From the NCBI GenBank assembly GCA_037013685.1, contig CM072905.1, forward strand, positions 11,188,991-11,252,990: a stretch of 64,000 bases of DNA, given 5' to 3'. The notes under the pieces were generated by a model. It saw nothing but the letters and a program-made list of their open reading frames with translations. It searched no databases and had not been told where the DNA came from. Every line of letters begins with the position of its first letter. The stretch's first letter is position 1. Positions 51,601 to 62,625 of this stretch are shown in pieces. Origin of the DNA: Acridotheres tristis. Its lineage: Eukaryota; Chordata; Aves; Passeriformes; Sturnidae. A program made the position numbers and the translations under genes.

Positions 51601-54600
51601 AGGGAGTACAGTGCCCCTGGCCATCCACAGCCAGCTCTACACAACTGAATTCAACCAAATCCTTGTCAAGATTAGTGTTTTGTAGACCAGCAATGGCAGT
51701 TTCCTTCTTTAGCTGGTGGTGACTGTGGACTTGAACCCCCCAGTGGTTTCTCCCTCTCTGAGCAGCTGTGCTTTGGGGAGTTTTTGGAGGGGAACTGGAT
51801 TTTCCTGCTGAATCCTCTCTTCTGGTGGGGTTGTCCTGCTCAGCAGTGCTGGAACCTGAGCGATGCCTTCTCTGGGGCCACTGCTCTGGGCTGCAGCTCG
51901 TGGTTGGAGGTGTGGGAAGCCGTGGCCCAGCCTGACCTGCCTGAAACTTCCTTGCCAGTAATTTGTACCCAGTGGAGTAGGTGGGGTCAGGGTATGAACT
52001 ACCTTAGGAAAGACCTGAATGGCTCAGGAAGGTGAATTTGCCCATCTGTGTGACCAAAAAGACTGTCGATCTTACCAGGACTTTGACACAGGCAGCTCCA
52101 TCCCTCAGACTCAAGTGACCCCATCTGAAAGGCTGCATTGTCTATTGAGGAGAATCGATGGCCACTGACACCAAATGCAGCCAAATTTCCTTTGTGGTTT
52201 ATCCCAGAACAGCAAGTGTTCACCATCCCTTATTTCTTATCCCCCTAAACCATCACAGCTGGATGAGGGCCTTGAGTTTCCTTCTCCACCTGCCTGTAGA
52301 GCCCCCAGTGAGTTTTACGGTCCCTGAGGACTTGGTCCATCAGAGAAATTTCACTTCTCTCATTTTTTCAGGGGGAATGGAAGCCCTTAGAGGTGGCAGA
52401 TCTTGTGTGTTGCTCCCTCAGTAACTCCCAGTGAGGTGTGAATTCTGGATGTTGTGTTCTGACCTTGTGACTGTTGGGATGCTCTCCCTGCTAATGAATG
52501 TGCTGTCATTCCAGTGCTCATGGATATTCCCTCTGAAAACACCCCGAGGGATGAGCTACAGAAGGAACTTGTAAATAGTGAATGTCTTAAGGGTTGAGCC
52601 ACTTCTAGGTGTGCTGGAGAGAGCTTCTGATAATGGGGCTTAACGCCCTTGGGGAAGGGATGCAGGAGATCTTTCGCTCTAAATGGGGATGAAATTTCCA
52701 TCGTGGCAGCAGAAATCCAGACTTTAATGGCTGCAAGGAAAGGAGTGATGATTGAGTCTCATGCAGACTGGAAAACAGAGCCCTCACGCTGAGCAAATGG
52801 AGCAGACTCTGGTGATGGATGGTGGGAAGAGCCTTTTCTTCAGTTTTAGGCAGCAGCTGGTCAGGATGGAGCTGTTCTTTCAGCATCCAGGTGGGAAGAT
52901 CCAGCTCCATGAACACACAGGGAGGAGTGGATCTCTTGGCTGTGGCTCTGCTCCTCCCCAGCACCAGACAGTGCTGCCTGAGGGGGAACTGGCCCCTCAA
53001 ACAAGGAGGGAAGGCCCCAGGATTGCCTGAGCCCAGCTTACCCATGTGTGCCGTCCTTTCGGGGAGCTCAGAGTCCTTGCTTGGCCCTGGGGCTGCTTTC
53101 CTGTCTCCTTGCACAGCCCTCTATGGCCACATGCCCTGCTGGGGTATCTGACAGCCTGTTTTTTTCTGACCAGATCATTTCTGTGTGGGCTCTGTTTCTG
53201 TATTTTCCTGCTCTCGACTGTTGAGGTTCCTGGAACTGCTTGCCCCAAAGCAGGGCTCTCTGCAATCCCAGCCCGGTTGCGCAGCGTGGCCGGAGCTGCC
53301 CCTCGGATGTGGCAGGAGCCTGAAATCCTCCTCCAGGATAGGAAAGGGTGCCACAACTTCCTTCTGGCTCCGAGCACTTCTCTTTTTGGCACAGCACACG
53401 GAAGGTGGGGTAAGAAGAACTCTGAAATTGCAGAAGTGTGGGCTGCTCTTGGAAACTGTGTCCAGCCACGGGCTGGGGAGGGGATCTGTGTGGGGATGGA
53501 TTCTGCTCCTGGCCTGGGGCTTCCTCCTCAGTCAGGAAGAGTCAGAATGGCAGGAGAGCCAGAGGATGGGGGCTGCAGGCTCTGCAGGCACAGCTGCCTT
53601 CTCCTGTTTTTCACCCTTGGGAACCACCCATACTCGCCCATGGCTTGTTTTGGATCTCTTGGAATGCTGCTGATTTCCACAGGATTATTCCCACTTTGTG
53701 ATGATTCTCTTGAGCTGGTGAGGAGGGAGAGCCCTCAGCCAGGCCCGAGCTGTGCTCGTGGGGATGCTCTTGGCTGTTCCCACTGAGGCTGCCAGGTTTT
53801 GGCTGGAGTTTTCTTTGACCTCATTTGATTACCAAGCCCTACGTGCTCAGCACTGGGGCAAAACATCCCAGGGAAAGTCGCTTATGCAAAAACCCCCAGA
53901 GTCGGTGCATTTCCAGAGACACAAAGGACTTCCCAAGGTCACACCACAGCTTCTGAGCCTGGGAAAACTCCCCAAGGCAGCTGAGGGGGGAGAGGAGGAC
54001 TTGGACCCATGGGGGCAAGCAGCAGCAGTTTGGGACAAGCTGGGGATGGAGATGACTGAGGAGGAGTCATCTTGTCCCTGTGGGCTCAAGGGTCCCACAG
54101 CCATCCCCAGCAGCACTTCGCCTCCAGCCTGGGCTGGGCTCAGGGCTCCTGCTGCAGCTTTGGGGGCCTGGAGGAAGGAAGGAGCATCCCCAGCGTGGGG
54201 AGCAGCCCGAGCCCCCCAGCTCTGCTGCCTGCTGGAGCCAGGTGTTTTCCAGCTGTTCAGAGAGGAGATGCTGGGAGGGGCTGGAGTGAAAGCTGTGAGT
54301 GTGTGAGGAGAGGAGGTGCCCCCACAGGGAAGTGTCTGCGAGGGCTGGCAGCAGGCACGGGCAGAGCAGAGCTGTCCTGAGTGGCACAAGAGCTGCTGCA
54401 GCCCCTCTGTGCTCTCCCACATCTCCAGGGGTGGCCCTGGCACCTTGGGTGAGTTTCTTTTTCTCTCAGTTATTCTCAAACCTTTGTCCTGCCAATGGCA
54501 CAGTGGAGCAGCAGATCCATGGTTGGGGCCAGAGCCATAAGGACATCTTTAGATGGGATGGGATGAAGGATCACGGTCAGTAGCAGTAAGGGAGAAAGGT

Positions 54601-54695
54601 TGGATCCCTTTGATGCAGATTTAACCCCAAATCTCTTGGTCCTGAGTGGGCCTCTCAGAGCTGAGTCCTCTGCCAGGTGACTCCTTGTTCTGGGA
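51601..54695. other. Probable intron of the divergent gene, no exon recognised
   Basis: No exon, RNA gene or named repeat recognised. Frames of up to 246 residues (53046-53786) have no domain content. Confidence 0.5.
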
Positions 54696-54788
54696 CTGAG
54701 GAGCTCTTCCAGCTTGGGGGGGTATCCTAAAGCTCCGTGTTTCAGAGAGTTTGTTGGGTTTTTTTCCCTCCCCCAGCTCGATCTGTAA
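54696..54788 (+). repeat. Left arm of a 93-bp inverted repeat
   Basis: From CTGAGGAGCTCTTCC to CAGCTCGATCTGTAA, this is the reverse complement of 56015-56107. There is one substitution (GAGAG against the complement of CTTTG) and single-base length differences in a G run and a T run. Weak similarity continues for about 10 bases outside the outer edge; the inner edge is abrupt. Confidence 0.95.
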
Positions 54789-56014
54789 GGGCTGCACTTG
54801 GGATCAGCACTTTGAAGCCTTAATTGCAATTATGAATCTTCCTCTGTTCCCAGGTCTCCCCTAATTGGCTTCCTGTGCAAACTTCCAGAGCTGGTAAAAA
54901 CAAAACTGCAGTTTTTGTGAGGGAGCTGCTGGCGTGAGACTCCCGAGCCCAAATAAAGCTGGGCTCAGGCGGGCCCTGTGTGCTGCTGTGCCCAGATGCT
55001 CACAAGGGTGGCATTATATCAAACCTAAGCTGATTTACATGCTTGCATTTGCAAAGTGCTAATCTAGTGGGATTTTTTTCTTTCCCCCTCCTCTCCTTTT
55101 CTTTTCAGCCCCCTCTAATCTCCTGCTCTCCCTGCCAGGTTCCCAGCTCCTTTGGCTGGAATAGGCCCCAGCTAAATCCTTTATCTGTCTGTTTGGCAGT
55201 CCTGGGTGCAGTAGTTAGCAAACGAGTGACACTTTTCCTGGCTCATTAATTAGATTTACTGAGCTGAGTGCTTGCTGCAGCAGCAAGAGTCTGGACAAGG
55301 CAGTTCTGTATTTTGTTTCTTAGAAATTTGGGGGTAAAAAAAAAAACAAACCCAGTTCCAAGGCAGTTCTGGTCCCAGTGGTCAAATTCACAGCTCCCCT
55401 GCTTGCAGTGTTGCTGGGAACACGTGGTTTTCTCGTGTGCAGCTTTATTTCTGCAATTTGCTGCTGCATGGGCAATTCTGGCTGTGTGTCATTGTTTTGC
55501 TGCTCAGAGAGTTTGAGGAGGGGTGGCTGGGTACTGTGCTGGGTGCCCGTGGCAGGATGTCTTGGTTAAGGCAAGTGGTTCTTGTGGGTTACAAAATAAC
55601 CTCGGTGAAGTATTAGTGTGTTTTTATGTATTATAAGAACACTTTTTTTGCCATGGCCTGTTCTGCCAGCTTTGCCTGCCAGGTTTATAAATGGGATTGG
55701 GAAGGCTACAGTAGGAGATAAAAGTGAGAGGATGAAATAAAAGTCTGGTTCTCCTTTACCTGCCACTGCTTTGCAGCTGAGGGACTCTGCTGAGCAAGAG
55801 GCTCTGCTGCTCCTGCTGGCGGGGAAACTGAGGCACAGAGAGGTCTCTGGGCTTTGCTTGTGGACTTGTGGCTCTCTCTGGGAGCACTGGGCAGCACCAG
55901 TTGTCCCGTGTTGTCTGGGTTTAGGGGCTGAGCTGGGAGGGTGAGGAGTGTTGGGCCCTGTCACCCCTTGTCAGGCACTGGGACAGCCTGGGGGATGCTC
56001 CTGGTGCTGCTGGG
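54789..56014. other. 1.2-kb spacer between the inverted-repeat arms
   Basis: Moderately AT-rich intron-like sequence with an 11-base A run at about 55337. No transposase-like frame or other gene was recognised, so a complete autonomous transposon is not supported. Confidence 0.55.
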
Positions 56015-56107
56015 TTACAGATCGAGCTGGGGGAGGGAAAAAACCCAACAAACTCTTTGAAACACGGAGCTTTAGGATACCCCCCCCAAGCTGGAAGAGC
56101 TCCTCAG
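56015..56107 (-). repeat. Right arm of a 93-bp inverted repeat
   Basis: TTACAGATCGAGCTGGG to GAAGAGCTCCTCAG, about 98% identical to the complement of 54696-54788. The near-identity implies a recent origin or ongoing gene conversion. Confidence 0.95.
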
Positions 56108-56359
56108 CCGCAGAACACCCCTGGCAATCACTGGTGCCAGTTTTCCACGTTGATGCCAACAAACGAAGTGCCCTGCACAGGAGGAGCTCCAGCACTGCCC
56201 ACCAGTGAGAGCGGGGACGGAGCTGCCGCCGCTCCTGGCGGAGTTTCGCAGGTCTGGAGCCGGGGGAGGAGAGCAGAAATACCTGCGGGTGTCACAGAGC
56301 TGTGACCAGGGCACTTGGCGCTTCAGCCACGGGGGAGCTGCCCTCCCAGAGCAGCAGCG

Positions 56360-56480
56360 AGTGTTTATCCACCGCCGGGACAGGCGAATTGCCGCTAATT
56401 GGCTGCCCCTAATAGCTCCGGGGCCAGACCGGCTAATTAGCAGGGTCTTTACACCTCCCCTGTTAATTTGGAGAGTGCAG
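56360..56480. promoter_or_regulatory. Candidate homeodomain-rich element
   Basis: GCTAATTGG (from 56394), CCTAATAGC, the palindrome CTAATTAG (56433-56440) and GTTAATTTGG (from 56462) fall within 80 bases of otherwise GC-rich sequence. It is a candidate enhancer on composition alone. Confidence 0.35.
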
Positions 56481-59400
56481 GATATTCCCGGAGGGAGCTG
56501 GGCTCCCCGGGAGGTGACCCCCCATCAGCTGGCGGAGTCTTTGATCCCCTCCGGGGGCGAGCCGGGAGCTGCAGCTGGGAGCCACCAGCCTGAACTCTGG
56601 CGAAAGAACCTTGCAGCTATTTTGAGCTCTCATTTTGAAGTTAGAAATCACAGAAATAATGTGAGGTCTCCCCGGAGGTAAGTGAGAAAGGGAATGAATT
56701 GCTCCCCGGCCGGGAGCGCTGAGGTGGGAAGTCGGGACGTGCCTCGAGCCTCCCTCTGTGCTGGCAGAGTGGCCTCACTTGGCTCAACCTGTCCTATTTC
56801 TAAAAATTGTTTTAAAAAGACCATGCAGGCACCTCACAGAACCAGTCCCGAGTGCCCAGGTGTGACCTGAGGTGTGAGCGCTGCAAGTTAAAATAGAAAA
56901 GGTGGAAAAGCTGTGACAAGCACAGGATAATTCTGGCGACTGGATTTTATGGCAGCTCTGGGGTTTAAGGTGCCCTCGGGATCCCAGGATGGGCCAGGCT
57001 GGAAGGGAGCCCAGTGGCTCATCTTCAGCAGGGCTATCCCAGGGCACAGGATTGTGTCCGGGCACCTCAGGAATATCGCCAGGGAGGACACTCCTGCTCT
57101 CTCTGTTCTCTGCTCCGGACTGGGCACCTCCCAGGGCAGGAGTTCTGCCTCCTGTGCAGGGGGAACTGCTGGGAAGTTCCCCACTCTGATCCAGATTTTT
57201 CGCCTGCCTTTACATGGGGTTAAAACCTCGTCCCTGATCACGGGCAGCCACGAGCGTTTCCACAGGGAGTGCAAGTGAGTGGCAGTGATCGGGAGTTCTG
57301 GAGACGCAGGAGTAGAGCCAGAGCTCCCGATTTCGGATGTCTCAGGGAATGCTGCAGGAGGGCAAACCAGCACAGGAACGTCCCTGCGGGAGGTTCCCAC
57401 CTGGGTACCGCTGGTCCCTGCGAGAGCTGCCCTGCTGGGGGCTTGCTCTTTTCCCTGTGAATTTAAACTGGTGTGTGGAGCAAAATGTCTCCTTTGATCA
57501 AGAGTAAGAAGTTCCATTTTTTTTGTTTTTCTGGCTTGATTTTTGCTTTTTGAATCACAGTCAGATGAGGGCAAACACTGTTTTGAAGTGATGAGTTGCA
57601 AGGTTTTGTTCTGACTCCTTGAACTCTCCACATCTCTCCTTGTGCACCCTCTGGGCAGATTCATTTTTTTAACATCCTCTCCCTCACCTCAGAACAGTTT
57701 CTCGGATCACTTTGTTCTTTTTGCTGAGTCTCTTGCTGCCCTGGTTTTGCTCCTCCTGTGATTCAGTTTGCTGCTTTGATTGCACACCCTTGGGACAACT
57801 CAGTCCTAAATTTCAGGTCAAGCATGGCCGTTATCACCCCGGCTGCTCCCGAGGCCGCCTCTGTGCTGACCTGCAGCAGGGATATGGCAAAGCTGGTTCT
57901 TGATGCCGGGAGTGCTGTGAGTCCTGCTCCTGATGCTCCAGCAACATCTCTGTGACTTCAGCAGCTCGAGGACATCCCAGAGCAAACGGCAGCCGAGGTG
58001 GGCGGTGCTGGGACCTTGCTCCCGATATTTTGGATTTTTTTTCTTGCTTTCAGTGGAGCCTTTATCTCCAAATCTCCCGAACAAAGGCAGTTAAACTTTG
58101 GAGCTGTTGTTGTTTGTTTGTACCTCTCGGGTTTATTTTTTTGCCATTCACAGATCCTTCACCTCCCAAGCCCCCCAGCCTTAAGCTCTGACTGCTAACG
58201 CAGGTCATCTTGGGGCTGGGATTTGGGAAATCCCATTGAATAACTCCCCTTTTCAGCGACCCCAAGGGTTTGGATGGAGGGCTTTCACTGGGGCTGACTC
58301 GTCTTAGGCTTTTCTGAGCCCCCTGTGGGTTTCCTGCTCTGATCCCGGCGCCGGGGCCGCTCGAGGCCACGCTGTGCCGGGAGGGGCTGGGGCGATAAAA
58401 CCACTCGTGATTAGCGAGCACAGCGCTGCCGCTGCAGGCTGGGGCTCTGAGCCCCGGCAGCCTCTCCTCTCTCAGGCGGGTCCCACACCAGGGTCACCCC
58501 TCCCCTGGCTGTGCGCAGGATCTGGGGAGGATTTGGGGTTTTGGGTGGCGTTGCTCGGGGTGACGCGATGCTGAGCGCTGCCGCTGGCCCTCGTGCGGTT
58601 GTGCTGTTCCCTGTCCCTCTCTCGCCCTCCCCGGGTGTCGCTGCCTCTCAGAGCTCACTGGCTCACTGAGAGGGAAGCGCCAGAGAGACTCTGAGCAAGA
58701 AAAGTCAGTCCTGCCTGGTCTGGGGTGAGGCCATGTCTGGATTTGGGATTTTGCCCCTGCCTGGTACCCAGGGCACACAACTCTCCCCATCTCCAGGTTT
58801 GATGCCTTAGGTGTGGGTTTGCTGCTTAAACACACCTGATGACCAGAGGCTGCTCATCTCATGGCAGAGCACTTCCCTTCTTTCTGCCTTTCCTAGATGG
58901 TATTTTTCCCTGGCTTGGGTGATGATCCATCCTTTGGTTGCAGAGTGTTTTTAAGTTCCTTCCGCCTCTGACTGCAGATCTTTCTTTATGCCACCTCCTG
59001 GTGCTGTGTGGCCGTAGTCAGCCCGACAGAGCAGCAGCAGGACTGACCACACACGTGAAGTTGTTAGGTCAAGCTTCACTTTAGCCTGTGTGACAGCAGT
59101 GTCTGTGCCCTGGCCATGCACTGACGGTGGGCACCGCTCTGCCTTCCCACAGAGCCCTCTGCTTATGGCAATGGGAACTGTGAGTTAATTTGGGCTTCTC
59201 TGTGCAAAGCTTCATCTCAGGGCTTAGATCAAAGCTGGGCTCACGTACTGCAGCACAGCCATGAGCTGCGTGATGCTGGGGATGTTGCCTGTGGTGCAGG
59301 GGGACAGGCAGGGCACAGTGGCCATCGTGGCTGTCCCTCACAGGAGCTGAGCAGCCCCAGGTACGTGGCTCAGAGCCGTGTGACTGTAGCTGGTGGCAGT

Positions 59401-60104
59401 TTGGATGAATCTCAGGTCACCTTTCAATTCCTCATCCCCCGTCCCTGCAGTGCTGCCAAGGACCCCCCCGGTGCCCACTGTGGGTGCCCAGCTGGCACAG
59501 GGGGAGCAGGCAGCCAGCCCTGGGTGTAAAACCTGGGTGCTGCTTTGCCCCTGTTGTGTCACATTCTTTAAATGCTGTTTGACACTCGGGGGACTCTGAA
59601 ACTGCTTTGCACGTTAGGTGCTTTCCCTTCCCCGTGGTGGGAGCCTCTCCTTCAGCCCAGTTCTCAGAGACAGCGAGAGCAGGGAGCGATTTCTGCCTCT
59701 GAGGAATCTCTGCAGTTACGGCTCTTTGAGAGCTCTGCAGTTCTCACATTTTTGAGGCGTTGCAGTTCAGAAAGAACAGGACCAAGCCCTACCCAGCCTT
59801 TCTCTCAAAGGAGCTTCCAGGCTGGTACCTCTCCTCTTCTCAAAACAGCACTTCCCACTAATGACTCAGGATTTCGCTTTCTCCTGTGAGCAGTGGGATG
59901 TCCTGTGTCATTCCTGCCCCTCAGCACTCTTATCCTGCAGGCACAGGTGCTCCTGTTGTTCCAGAAGCAGAGTTTCTTCTTGTGCTAGGAGTTATCTTCT
60001 GCTTTAAGATGAGATCAGTGCCTAAACGGCTCTTCGGGAGTGATCCTCTGCGTTCCTTCTCTGCTGCCTCTTCCCCTACTGGCTCAGGGAGTGGGGACTG
60101 TTGC
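56481..60104. other. Probable intron of the divergent gene, no exon recognised
   Basis: No gene recognised. The 258-residue minus-strand frame at 56888-57664 lacks any known domain. T-rich low-complexity stretches occur near 57515-57560. Confidence 0.5.
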
Positions 60105-60400
60105 TGCTAGTTAAGGATTAACCCTTGGAACGGCAGCAGTAAGACACAGCAGCTTGATCTCCCCTCAAGACAGGAAAGAGAGACTTTTTATTGTAACACT
60201 ACTTTAAGTGCTACTTGCTCCTCCAAGAAGAGAATACAGCTCATTCGTTAGAGCAGGCAACATTTCTTGCAAGATGTTCTTACTGTAAACAATACAATTT
60301 TTCAGAGTACGCATTCTGTAAATAATAGCAGGTGCATCTTTGTTGAGATTCTTTCCCTTCTGTTTTTTTCTAAGCTTATGAGAGCCTGTACTTCTCAGGC
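60105..60400 (-). mobile_element. Possible solo LTR or other retroelement remnant (uncertain)
   Basis: On the minus strand, AT-rich sequence leads to AATAAAAAGTCTCTCTTTCC, with a poly(A) signal at 60187-60192. It continues through CTTGAGGGGAGATCAAGC to CTAGCAGCAACA. A poly(A) signal about 80 bases before a CA end is LTR-like, but I saw no matching TG...CA boundary pair and no target duplication. The alternative is ordinary intron or an old transcript end. Confidence 0.2.
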
Positions 60401-62179
60401 AGTCCATGGGAAAGCTCCCAGGCTTTGTATCCGCAGGGTCTCCCTGGAGTGGGGGTTTGCAGCCCAAGGAGTCAATGTCCCTCAAGGTCCCCGCCGTGGA
60501 TTGTTGTGTCCTTGTCCTCAGTGTCACAGCAGCGTCTGCCCCCGCTCAGTGGGACAGGAACTCTGTACAGAGCTGTGCGGGGGTTTGGATGGCACAGCCT
60601 CCTCTGCAGGCACCCCGAGAGGATGTTTGTCAAACCAGCTGCCTCCTGGATCTCCTGATACCCTGCCTTGGTGTGGTTTGAGCGAACATCTTATCACCCT
60701 CATCTGCTGCTCTGTGCAGAGCTCTCGCTTGGCTGATAAACACACCGAGGCTGATGTTTTTTCTTGAAAATCGCGGCTTTCTCCCCACACTGCCCCGTGT
60801 TCTACAAAGGTTTCCTCCAGCTGCTCCCTCCCTCGCTCCGGGTTTCTATCTTTGCCTCCTGTGTGAGGTGAAGGGGAGGCAGTAAAATCTTGCAAGCAAA
60901 CAGCTGAAACCCAAGATTTTCTTCTGTAATCTAAGAAAAACAGTTTCAGTGGAGGAGCAGGTACCAGGCGTGTGCTGCTGCCCTGCCTGGCACAGCTCTG
61001 TATCCAGGGCACTGCTCCAAATCCAACTTTCTCTGCAGTGAGCATGCATCTCCCAAAGCTCCTGTTGGCCCCTTCAGAGGATGAACTGGAGGAGGCAGAA
61101 AGCTGAGGTGGAGCTCTAAGGACTTGATGACCTTTCTAGGGAGCTTGTGTGAGGATCTTACCTTGCAAAAATCTCTGGGTAGGATTCTTTTGCTTTAAAC
61201 CAAGTTCAGTGATTTTCCTTCTGATGCAGCATCAGCCCAAGCTCCTGTTGCCTTAAGCCTCATCAGACTTCTTGTTCTGGTCTTCCCAGTGCCCAAAGCC
61301 CTCCAGCAGCATCGATCCAGGTGCTGAGCCACGTCCTGGCACCAGCGCAGGTGAGGCATCCGTGTGCCTCCACCCACTGTTCCCGAACCTGGGCAGTGCC
61401 TTCAGAGCGGCTCTCGAGGGCTTTGCTTTTCCTCTCCTGTTTCCTGCCCAGGATGCTCAGCCTCGGAACAATCGGGGCAGGAAAGGGCGTTGTCCTGCCC
61501 CGAGGGTACCCGCGGGCTCTCCCCAGTGCCAGTGGAGCAGTGGCCGCTCCCCTGCTTCAGGATTCCCTCTGGGAATGTCTTTGTCAGGTCCTTTCCTGCC
61601 CTCGGGCATCCCAAGGAGATGTTGCTGGGGTTTGCCGCGGGAGGGGCGATCTCAGCTTGTTCCGAGTCTGCCTGGGTTTGCTCTCCTGGAGCAGTGGATT
61701 TTGGAGCGTGTGGTGCCTCCCCAGGGCAGCGCGGTGGAGCCGCCCAGGCTCCGGAGATTTACTCTGCAATGGGGGGTTTGATCCTCTTCCCTCCTTAATT
61801 TTGGATCTTTGCGCTCTTCCCCCTGGTCTTATCTCCTGGGGGCTGTCCTGGGCTCCATCACTGCAGAAGGAGCTCAGAGAAGCCCTTTGGGTGTTGAAGC
61901 TGGGACTCGGGTGAACCTCAATACCAGAAAAGGGATTTTCCGTGCTGGAAAGGATACCCTATGCCCATTCCCAGCCGTGCCAGAGCTGCTGACGTCACCT
62001 TGGCTGCTGAGGGACCTTCTGCTCCTGGGTGTGGAGCGGATCCTGAGCAGCAGAAAAGCCCTGGAAGGGAAAAGTTCTAGGGCATCGAAGGCAAGTGGGG
62101 GAACCCCAGTGGGTCCCAGCTGAGTGGAAAGTCCCTGTCAGGGAGCTGTGGTACCCCAAGGGCTTCCCGTGACCTCTGG
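60401..62179. other. Probable intron sequence, no gene recognised
   Basis: No exon or repeat recognised. The overlapping frames at 61272-61914 lack domain content. Confidence 0.5.
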
Positions 62180-62625
62180 TGACTTCACAGCTCAGCAGGA
62201 AAAGACTTCTTTTTTTGTTGGTAATTCTTTTCCATGCTATATAAAAACTTCTTTTTCCAAACTTTTTGCCTCAAGCAGGACAAGGGAGAATCTAAAACCA
62301 GTGGTCAGCAAGTTCCCACTTTCCACTAAGGGGTTAATGTTTACCAGTTTGGTGTTAATTAACAGAAATACTTAATTTGTCTGTTCACCTTTGTGAGCCA
62401 CAGAGATGAATGAAGCCTCTTAACTAAGCGGTCTTGGATGGAAATTCCCCAATGATCTGGTACCCATGCAAGGACGATTTCACAAATAATCTTAGGATAC
62501 TTCCCAAGCTGAGCTTTGGTGTGCTGGGCTTTTTCTCACTCACTTTAATGAGTGCTTTTATAGAAAATAATTGGTTAGAAAATTATTACAGATTAAGTAT
62601 TATAAATTGCCCTTTTGGACACTCA
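62180..62625. promoter_or_regulatory. AT-rich candidate regulatory block
   Basis: Complex AT-rich DNA contains TATATAAAA (62238-62246), GGTGTTAATTAACAG (62350-62364) and AGAAAATAATTGGTTAG (62560-62576). It stands out against the G-rich flanks. No exon recognised. Confidence 0.25.

Noticed and set aside
54696..56107. Intact DNA transposon with 93-bp terminal inverted repeats
   Set aside because: There is no transposase-like frame in the spacer, no target-site duplication, and weak arm similarity continues past the outer edges. It is kept only as an inverted repeat.
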